A stretch of DNA of 64,000 nt, taken from positions 33,463-97,462 of the forward strand of contig UQUM01000005.1 of NCBI GenBank assembly GCA_900544255.1. The letters are read 5' to 3'. This document shows positions 57,953 to 64,000 of this stretch, in pieces (positions within the stretch are counted from its first letter, which is position 1; each line of letters begins with the position of its first letter). The DNA is from an uncultured Sutterella sp. (GTDB lineage: Bacteria; Pseudomonadota; Gammaproteobacteria; Burkholderiales; Burkholderiaceae_F). The position numbers and the translations under genes were made by a program. Below the pieces are notes generated by a model that was not told where the DNA came from, searched no databases, and was given only the letters and a program-made list of their open reading frames with translations.

Positions 57953-59287
57953 ATGCCGACCGTATTGAACCTTCCCCGTCCGCTGACGTCTTCCCCAGCC
58001 ACCGTCGGCCTACGGTGTCCGCGCACCCTGCCTCCCGACGATTTAATGTTGGCCGCACAAAAAAACGCCCCCGACCTCTCCGAAGGACGCATCGGACGCA
58101 CCGGTGTGCTGATACTGGAATCAGACGGTCGCCTTACGACTAACTACGCCTTTACGGATTTTTTGCAGCACCTTGCCCTGCTCCCCGGCCCCGGCAAAGT
58201 GCAGACGGTCTGGCCTTCGCTCCCCGAACGCGGCGTTCCGTTTCAGTCCTTTACCGATGCCGCAGGGGAAACCTTCACGCTCACGGATCTTTTGGCGGAA
58301 CTTTTTGCGCCTTTTCCGCTCAAAAACGCCATGAACGGCGGCGCCGAACAGGAAAAGCGCCGCGCCCTCTGGCGCAGCACCATCGTTCACACCGCTGAAG
58401 ATCCTTTGGTGAAACTCATCGCCGCATTTAATCAAGATCGGCGCCGTGACCGCATCGTCGCCATGGGCGAATGGTGGTGCGGGGCGTCCCCAGTGCACGA
58501 CGTGCGTTTTAACGGCACGTTTTACGGCCCTGAAAAGTGCGCCACTTATCTGCTGGAGCGCCTGATGAGAGGCGGCGAGACTCGCTTTCCGGAACCGCTG
58601 CCGCGCTGGGCACCGGAAAAACCCGTCGCTCTGGAAGTGCTCTACGACGATCGGGACATCATCGTCATTAATAAACCCTCGCGGCTTACGTCGGTTCCCG
58701 GCATCCGCGAAAAGATTTCCGCCTTCACAGAGCTGCAGAAGTCTCTGGGCGAACTGCACGTCGTCCACCGGCTCGATGCCGACACGTCAGGAATTCTGGT
58801 CTTTGCTAAGAACAAAGCCGCGTTGGCCGCATTGAACGAAAGCTTCCGCGAGCGGCGCGTGCATAAACGCTATCGGGCGCTTTTGGACGGTACGGTCACG
58901 GACGACCGGGGCCAAATCACACTTTCCCTGGGACTCAACGTCTTTGACCGCCCGCGTCAGTGCGTACTGCCCGAAGCTGCGGGCGGCTCACCGTCCATCA
59001 CGGATTTTGAAGTCGTCGCGCGGTTTACTGCCGCAGACGGCACGCCCAAAACCCTCATTGATCTTTACCCCGCCACCGGCCGTACGCACCAACTGCGGGT
59101 GCACTGTGCACACCGGCTGGGACTGGGCTGCCCGATCTCGGGCGACCCGCTCTATTCAAAAATGGGACTCGCCGCAGAAGACGAACGATACCGCCTCTGC
59201 CTGCATGCTGCCGAAATTACATTTGCGCATCCGATGACGGGCGAAACCGTTCATATTGAAAAACGCGCGGACTTTGATCCGACTTGA
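57953..59287 (+). CDS. RluA-family pseudouridine synthase with N-terminal extension
   Basis: 444 residues. The catalytic motif HRLDADTSG lies at 272-280 with D275 as the nucleophile; VLYDDRDIIVINKPSRLTSVPG and the C-terminal LIDLYPATGRTHQLRVH complete the RluA fold (about 225-440). The first ~220 residues are an extra region with no motif I recognise and contain WWCG and two further cysteines. No S4 domain is seen. It probably converts uridines in rRNA or tRNA; the target cannot be told. A TTG 16 codons upstream is an alternative start; neither has a clear ribosome site. Confidence 0.88.
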   Translation: MPTVLNLPRPLTSSPATVGLRCPRTLPPDDLMLAAQKNAPDLSEGRIGRTGVLILESDGRLTTNYAFTDFLQHLALLPGPGKVQTVWPSLPERGVPFQSFTDAAGETFTLTDLLAELFAPFPLKNAMNGGAEQEKRRALWRSTIVHTAEDPLVKLIAAFNQDRRRDRIVAMGEWWCGASPVHDVRFNGTFYGPEKCATYLLERLMRGGETRFPEPLPRWAPEKPVALEVLYDDRDIIVINKPSRLTSVPGIREKISAFTELQKSLGELHVVHRLDADTSGILVFAKNKAALAALNESFRERRVHKRYRALLDGTVTDDRGQITLSLGLNVFDRPRQCVLPEAAGGSPSITDFEVVARFTAADGTPKTLIDLYPATGRTHQLRVHCAHRLGLGCPISGDPLYSKMGLAAEDERYRLCLHAAEITFAHPMTGETVHIEKRADFDPT

Positions 59288-59305
59288 ATTTTTATGCCGT
59301 TTATT

Positions 59306-59334
59306 TTGTCCTTCGCCGTGTCTTTCGCTATGAT
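59306..59334 (+). promoter_or_regulatory. Promoter of lpxK-Trm112-kdsB
   Basis: -35 TTGTCC (59306-59311), 17-base spacer, -10 TATGAT (59329-59334). The predicted transcript has a ~135-base leader before lpxK. Confidence 0.6.
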
Positions 59335-59478
59335 TCGCACTCATTGACGCCGCGTCGGACAAAATGAAGCCGACCCGCCCGACCGAGGGCGCCGCGCGTT
59401 GTTTCTTTTTTCTGCGTATGTCAGACCAAAATCAGCCCCCTCCTGCCGTCGTTTTCATTTTCTTCCGGAGCCAAAATC

Positions 59479-60507
59479 ATGCGTGCTGAGCTTGAATCCT
59501 GGCTTCACGGACAATGGTCGAAGAAGGGGCTTCTCGCCCTTGCGCTCTCGCCGCTGAGCCTGATTTACCTCGCAGTGGTCAAGAATCGTGCCCGCCGCTT
59601 TCATCCCGAGAAACTCCCGGTTCCCGTCATTGTCGTCGGCAACATCTACGTGGGCGGCACAGGGAAAACCCCTGTAACGATCGAACTTGTGAAAGCGCTC
59701 GCAGCGCTCGGTTACCATCCCGGCGTCATCAGCCGCGGCTACGGCCGTAAGGATTCGGCGCCCGTAATGGTAGTTCCGGAATCGCCCGCGGCCGTCGTCG
59801 GCGACGAACCGCTTCTCATCGTGCAGGCGACGGGCGTACCCGCAGCCGTCGCGCGCAACCGGACGGCCGCAGGACGCATGCTCCTTTCGGCACACCCCGA
59901 AATCGACGTTCTCATCAGCGACGACGGGCTGCAGCACCTGCAGTTGGCGCGCGATATTGAACTCGCGGTCGTCGGCGCCCGCGGCATCGGCAACGGCTGG
60001 GTACTGCCGGCAGGCCCACTGCGCGAACCGCCGTCGCGCTTAGACACGGTAGACGCCATCATTCTGAACGCCACCAACGACACCATCGCGAGCCGCACTC
60101 CGCGTTTTGCCGCTACGAGCCAGCTCGGCAAAGCCCGGCGACTCGCCGACGGTAAGGAAGTCGACATCGACGACCTCGCCCGCGACATTGCCGAAACGAA
60201 GGCGAAAGTCGTCGCCGCGGCCGGTATTGCGTCACCGGAGCGTTTTTTTGCGATGCTGCATGCGCACGACATCGAGTGCGCCGCCGAGATGAAGCTCGGG
60301 GATCACTTCAGTTTCGAAACGAATCCCTTTGCGACTTTGAACGCCGACTACATTTTCGTCACCGGCAAAGATGCCGTAAAGTGTCAGCAGAAATCGGCGA
60401 TTGCCAAAGATCCCCGTCTTTGGACGGTGGACTTGGAAATGCATCTTGATCCTTATCTCGTGGAACTCGTGGTGCAGAAATTAAAAGCTCTGCCCGCCGC
60501 CCACTGA
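59479..60507 (+). CDS. lpxK: Tetraacyldisaccharide 4'-kinase
   Basis: 342 residues; phosphorylates the lipid A precursor at the 4' position on the inner membrane. Walker A GGTGKT is at 59-64, in VVGNIYVGGTGKTPVTIELVKAL; an N-terminal hydrophobic stretch (about 18-36) anchors it, and VISRGYGRK and ISDDGLQHLQLARDIEL are family boxes. First gene of an lpxK-Trm112-kdsB group. Confidence 0.96.
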   Translation: MRAELESWLHGQWSKKGLLALALSPLSLIYLAVVKNRARRFHPEKLPVPVIVVGNIYVGGTGKTPVTIELVKALAALGYHPGVISRGYGRKDSAPVMVVPESPAAVVGDEPLLIVQATGVPAAVARNRTAAGRMLLSAHPEIDVLISDDGLQHLQLARDIELAVVGARGIGNGWVLPAGPLREPPSRLDTVDAIILNATNDTIASRTPRFAATSQLGKARRLADGKEVDIDDLARDIAETKAKVVAAAGIASPERFFAMLHAHDIECAAEMKLGDHFSFETNPFATLNADYIFVTGKDAVKCQQKSAIAKDPRLWTVDLEMHLDPYLVELVVQKLKALPAAH

Positions 60508-60529
60508 TTTTTACCGGACTCTATTCATC

Positions 60530-60733
60530 ATGGATACCCGTTTGACCGACGTTCTCGTCTGCCCCGTCTGCAAGGGGCCGCTCTTTTTTAACCGTGAGAA
60601 AGAAGAAATGCAGTGCGCCAAATGCGCATTGGGTTTTGCCGTCAAAGACGACATCGCACACATGATCGCCAAAGAAGCACGCGAACTTTCCCGTGAAGAA
60701 TGCGACAAGGCCCGCATCAAGGCAGCCGACTGA
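60530..60733 (+). CDS. Trm112 family zinc-binding protein (YcaR-like)
   Basis: 67 residues with two CxxC knuckles: [10 protein letters not shown] and [10 protein letters not shown]. The Trm112/YcaR fold lies between lpxK and kdsB in most proteobacteria. Eukaryotic Trm112 activates methyltransferases; the role in bacteria is less clear. Ends one base before kdsB. Confidence 0.93.
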   Translation: MDTRLTDVLVCPVCKGPLFFNREKEEMQCAKCALGFAVKDDIAHMIAKEARELSREECDKARIKAAD

Positions 60734-60734
60734 T

Positions 60735-61496
60735 ATGTCCTTTACCGTCATTATTCCGGCGCGCATGCATTCGACGCGCCTTCCCCGCAAACCCCTGTTG
60801 GACATTGCCGGCAAGCCCATGGTCGTACGCGCCGCGGAACGCGCGCTTGCCTCCGGCGCCTCGCGCGTCGCGGTGGCAACCGACCACGAAGACATCGTCC
60901 GAGCCTGCGAAGCCCACGGCATTACCGCCGTGATGACGAGTGCCGACCACCCCACGGGGACGGATCGCTTGTCCGAAGCCGCCCGCCTTCTGGGACTCGA
61001 GCCGGATGAAATCGTTGTGAACGTCCAGGGGGACGAACCCCTCATTCCCCCCGCCGTCATTGATGCCGTCGCCGAGGCTCTTAAAAAAGCGCCAGACTGC
61101 GCCATGTCGACGGCCGCTCACCCCATCGATTCGCTGGAGAGTTTCTTAAACCCCAACGTGGTGAAGGTCGAAATCGATGCCAAGCACCGCGCCATGACGT
61201 TTTCCCGTGCGCCGATTCCTTGGCCTCGCGATGCGTTTAAGGACGGTGCGAAAACGCTCCCTGCCGATCTGACGGCGCTGCACCACATCGGTATCTACGC
61301 CTACCGTGCGTCGTTCCTTGCAGACTTTCCGAAGCTCTCCCGGGCCCCGATTGAAGCGCAGGAAAGCCTGGAGCAGCTTCGCGCCATGTGGCACGGTTAC
61401 GGCATCACGGTCCTTACGCTTCCCGAAAATCTTCCTGCGGGCGTCGACACCGCCGAAGACCTCGAACGCGTGCGGAAAGTCTGGGCGGAAAATTAA
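60735..61496 (+). CDS. kdsB: 3-deoxy-manno-octulosonate cytidylyltransferase
   Basis: 253 residues; activates Kdo with CTP for lipopolysaccharide core synthesis. It starts [29 protein letters not shown], followed by [12 protein letters not shown] and a C-terminal [15 protein letters not shown]. The ATG one base after the Trm112 stop is chosen over an in-frame upstream start inside that gene. Operon with lpxK. Confidence 0.97.
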   Translation: MSFTVIIPARMHSTRLPRKPLLDIAGKPMVVRAAERALASGASRVAVATDHEDIVRACEAHGITAVMTSADHPTGTDRLSEAARLLGLEPDEIVVNVQGDEPLIPPAVIDAVAEALKKAPDCAMSTAAHPIDSLESFLNPNVVKVEIDAKHRAMTFSRAPIPWPRDAFKDGAKTLPADLTALHHIGIYAYRASFLADFPKLSRAPIEAQESLEQLRAMWHGYGITVLTLPENLPAGVDTAEDLERVRKVWAEN

Positions 61497-61505
61497 CCGC
61501 GAAAG

Positions 61506-61536
61506 CCCGTCGCTAAACCCTTCGGCGGGTGTTTTC
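61506..61536 (+). terminator. Terminator after kdsB
   Basis: CCCGTCG (61506-61512) pairs with CGGCGGG (61523-61529, one G-U), followed by TGTTTT. Confidence 0.65.
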
Positions 61537-61578
61537 CTCTGTCCGATGGGCTAAAATGTCCCTGATCGGCTCCCACTG

Positions 61579-62318
<740 letters not shown>

Positions 62319-62322
62319 TCCC

Positions 62323-62366
62323 AAAAAGGGGAAGCCGAGCGATGAGTTCTGACTTCCCCTTTTTGT
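62323..62366 (+). terminator. Terminator after adk
   Basis: A perfect 12-base stem AAAAAGGGGAAG/CTTCCCCTTTTT (62323-62334 with 62353-62364). Confidence 0.9.
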
Positions 62367-62414
62367 ATCTTCTGTTTATGCATCCTTGCCTTGAGCACAA
62401 CTGCACCAATACGC

Positions 62415-62446
62415 GAAGCCCCCGCACCTCACGGCGCAGGGGCTTC
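62415..62446 (-). other. GC-rich hairpin after the porin gene
   Basis: On the minus strand GAAGCCCCTGCGCC pairs with GGTGCGGGGGCTTC (14 pairs, two G-U) around a GTGA loop. No U-tract follows on either strand, so it may protect the porin mRNA 3' end or be a non-canonical terminator. Confidence 0.55.
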
Positions 62447-62484
62447 TGAGCTCTATGGAGTTACAGCTTTAAGCTGTCATCCGA

Positions 62485-63774
62485 TTAGAACGAGTGCTTC
62501 AGACCAAAGCCAACTTCGGTGACCTTGTTCTTCACATAAGCACTTTCACCATCAGCCTTAGCAGTGAGCTTCAGCTGATTGTAAGAGGCGTACGTGTAAA
62601 CGTTGGTACGCTTGCTGAACGGATAAGCGTAACCGAGAGCAATGCCCCAATTCTTGGCTTCGAACTTATCGGCAGTGTAAGCAGGCGACGTATAGTCAAC
62701 ATCTGTAGCCACGCTACCTTCAACATAGCTACCAGTGATATGAGTCTTGGCCGTAGACTTGGCATTGGTTTCAGAATCCAAGTAGTTAGCCTGAGCATAG
62801 AACGTACCGCCGAGCACCGGAGCCGTAGCACCCAGAGACAGCGTGTAGCCCTTCCAACCCTGGTCAGCCATAGAAGTGGTCGACACAAAATTCTTCACGT
62901 TCTTCCATTCGGCTCCCAGCGCATCCTTGACGGCAGCCTTAACAACCGTATCAACAGCGGCGCCAACATCTGCAGACGAGAAGCCCATCTTGGTTTCATG
63001 ATTGCCGTACTGGCCCATCGCGAAGAGCTTCACGACTTCGAAGTCATAGGACGCGCCCAACGTCACGCCAAGGCTATCCTTGTCGTTCTTGCTGTCGTAG
63101 TTGTGGAGCACAGAATCAACAACCAACGCGGTGCTGAAGGGGCCATTATCATACTTGGCGCCCAAAGCCACGTAGCGATCATTCTGACGTTCGTTGCCCG
63201 CCTTTTCAGCGCCATCACGCTGGAAGGAATACTGAGCGTAAACCTTGACACCGGCGAAAGACGGCGTGACATAGGTCACCGTGTTGTCCATACGGTCACG
63301 GTCGCCAAGCCAGAAATTGGCCTTCGTAGCAGAAGCAGACCAGCCAGAGCCGAACGGGGTGTACTTCATCAGATCGTAAGAACCGGCACCGGACGTAAGA
63401 GCACCAACACGACCGAAGGACAACGTACCGAAGTCGCTCGTCACATAGAGGTTGGCTTCACGACCAAACATGCGCCCGCTGTTACCGAGCTTGCCCGTAT
63501 CGGAATCAAAGCCATTTTCGAGAACGAAACCGACCTTGTAGCCGTTACCCAGGTCTTCCGTACCCTTCAGGCCCCAACGATTACCGGCACTCTGACCAGA
63601 CTTCATCGTGAAGGCGTTCTTGCTGTCCGCCTTGAGGGCATCCACATCAGACGTGGTCTTCGTGTTCTGATAGTTAAGGCCCGTATCGATCACACCGTAG
63701 AGCGTCACATCAGCGGCGAAAGCAGAACCGGCGAGCGCACCGAGCACGGCGGCTGCAACAAAAGTCTTCTTCAT
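62485..63774 (-). CDS. Gram-negative porin (Burkholderiales type)
   Basis: 429 residues. Signal peptide MKKTFVAAAVLGALAGSAFA, then ADVTLYGVIDTGL, a typical start of the trimeric 16-strand porins. Further marks are NRWGLKGTEDLGNGYKVGFVLENGF and FGREANLYVTSDFGTLSFGRVG, and the C-terminus VGFGLKHSF ends in the conserved Phe. An outer-membrane general diffusion channel. GGAG lies nine bases before the ATG; the 5' leader is structured. Confidence 0.95.
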   Translation of the reverse strand: MKKTFVAAAVLGALAGSAFAADVTLYGVIDTGLNYQNTKTTSDVDALKADSKNAFTMKSGQSAGNRWGLKGTEDLGNGYKVGFVLENGFDSDTGKLGNSGRMFGREANLYVTSDFGTLSFGRVGALTSGAGSYDLMKYTPFGSGWSASATKANFWLGDRDRMDNTVTYVTPSFAGVKVYAQYSFQRDGAEKAGNERQNDRYVALGAKYDNGPFSTALVVDSVLHNYDSKNDKDSLGVTLGASYDFEVVKLFAMGQYGNHETKMGFSSADVGAAVDTVVKAAVKDALGAEWKNVKNFVSTTSMADQGWKGYTLSLGATAPVLGGTFYAQANYLDSETNAKSTAKTHITGSYVEGSVATDVDYTSPAYTADKFEAKNWGIALGYAYPFSKRTNVYTYASYNQLKLTAKADGESAYVKNKVTEVGFGLKHSF

Positions 63775-63804
63775 CTGAGAATTCTCCAGAAAAAATTCGA
63801 GTAA

Positions 63805-63849
63805 GGCCGCCCGCTAGTCGCGGCGGGGGACTATCCCGCCCGGGCGGCC
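63805..63849 (-). promoter_or_regulatory. Nested GC-rich stem in the porin mRNA leader
   Basis: Minus strand: an outer stem GGCCGCCCG/CGGGCGGCC (nine perfect pairs) encloses an inner stem GGCGGG/CCCGCC. It lies ~30 bases upstream of the porin start, between the AT-rich promoter-like region (63880-63930) and the ribosome site. Candidate for translation or mRNA-stability control. Confidence 0.5.
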
Positions 63850-64000
63850 GCCCAGAAGATCTCTCAATAAACTAGTACATCGTTCGTGAAATACGTTAAT
63901 TAATTGATCAATCCTCTTATCCCTCGTTGTGAGCCTGCAATAAGCGAGGACTACCCTGTAAAAGCCGACTCTATATCCTCAAGCTTCCATTTCCAGCGAT

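Noticed and set aside
63905..63920. TTGATCAATTAA in the porin upstream region as an FNR site
   Set aside because: Only one half-site fits TTGAT-N4-ATCAA; the second half is missing at the right spacing.

Overview
The window reads as chromosomal DNA of a Gram-negative betaproteobacterium of the order Burkholderiales, most likely a gut-type, oxygen-sensitive member of the Sutterella/Parasutterella group. The assignment is inference. It rests on the lepA-lepB-rnc-era-recO-pdxJ-nagZ gene order, an IHF alpha with an N-terminal extension, a Burkholderiales-type trimeric porin, a DUF2863-type protein, a TctCBA tricarboxylate transporter, and anaerobic traits (class III ribonucleotide reductase, QueH). 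No rRNA operon, CRISPR array, insertion sequence or prophage is visible.

Layout. 1-7853 (minus strand): NfeD-like protein (cut by the window edge), a YbaL-type antiporter, then the macromolecular-synthesis cluster rpsU-yqeY-dnaG-rpoD with terminator-like hairpins between genes. 8037-11974: queH, tRNA-Ser(GCT), an unknown membrane-anchored protein, an aldo/keto reductase and a secreted nuclease. 11960-17408: HerA-like ATPase, then a Zn/Cd/Pb-type P-type ATPase divergent from a CadR/PbrR-like MerR regulator, with a textbook 19-bp-spacer operator promoter between them. 17405-20455: the anaerobic ribonucleotide reductase locus, in which the glycyl-radical domain is a separate 59-residue gene between nrdD and nrdG. 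20873-25609: guaB-guaA, smpB with a NUDIX hydrolase, and an RnfH-like protein. 25722-34576: tRNA-Pro, tRNA-Val and the translation cluster thrS-infC-rpmI-rplT-pheS-pheT-ihfA-MerR-like, where infC appears to start with AUA. 34689-42229: relA, an autotransporter, an NhaD-type antiporter and pncB. 42283-49199: nagZ, pdxJ, recO, era, rnc, lepB and lepA in one tight minus-strand run. 49440-56667: DUF2863-type protein, clpB with a heat-shock type promoter, and tctC-tctB-tctA. 56723-62318: an AAA ATPase next to a palindromic promoter region, an RluA-type pseudouridine synthase, the lipopolysaccharide genes lpxK-Trm112-kdsB, and adk. 62485-64000: a general porin with a structured leader.

The strongest candidate for an unusual system is the split class III ribonucleotide reductase (18181-20455). 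The large subunit ends just after its zinc-binding motif. The radical-bearing C-terminal loop is made from its own strong ribosome binding site and is coupled by a TAATG overlap to the activase gene nrdG. Other points worth attention are the AUA start of infC, the palindrome beside the AAA ATPase gene, an unassigned membrane-anchored protein at 8961-10328, and leader hairpins before rpmI-rplT, adk and the porin.
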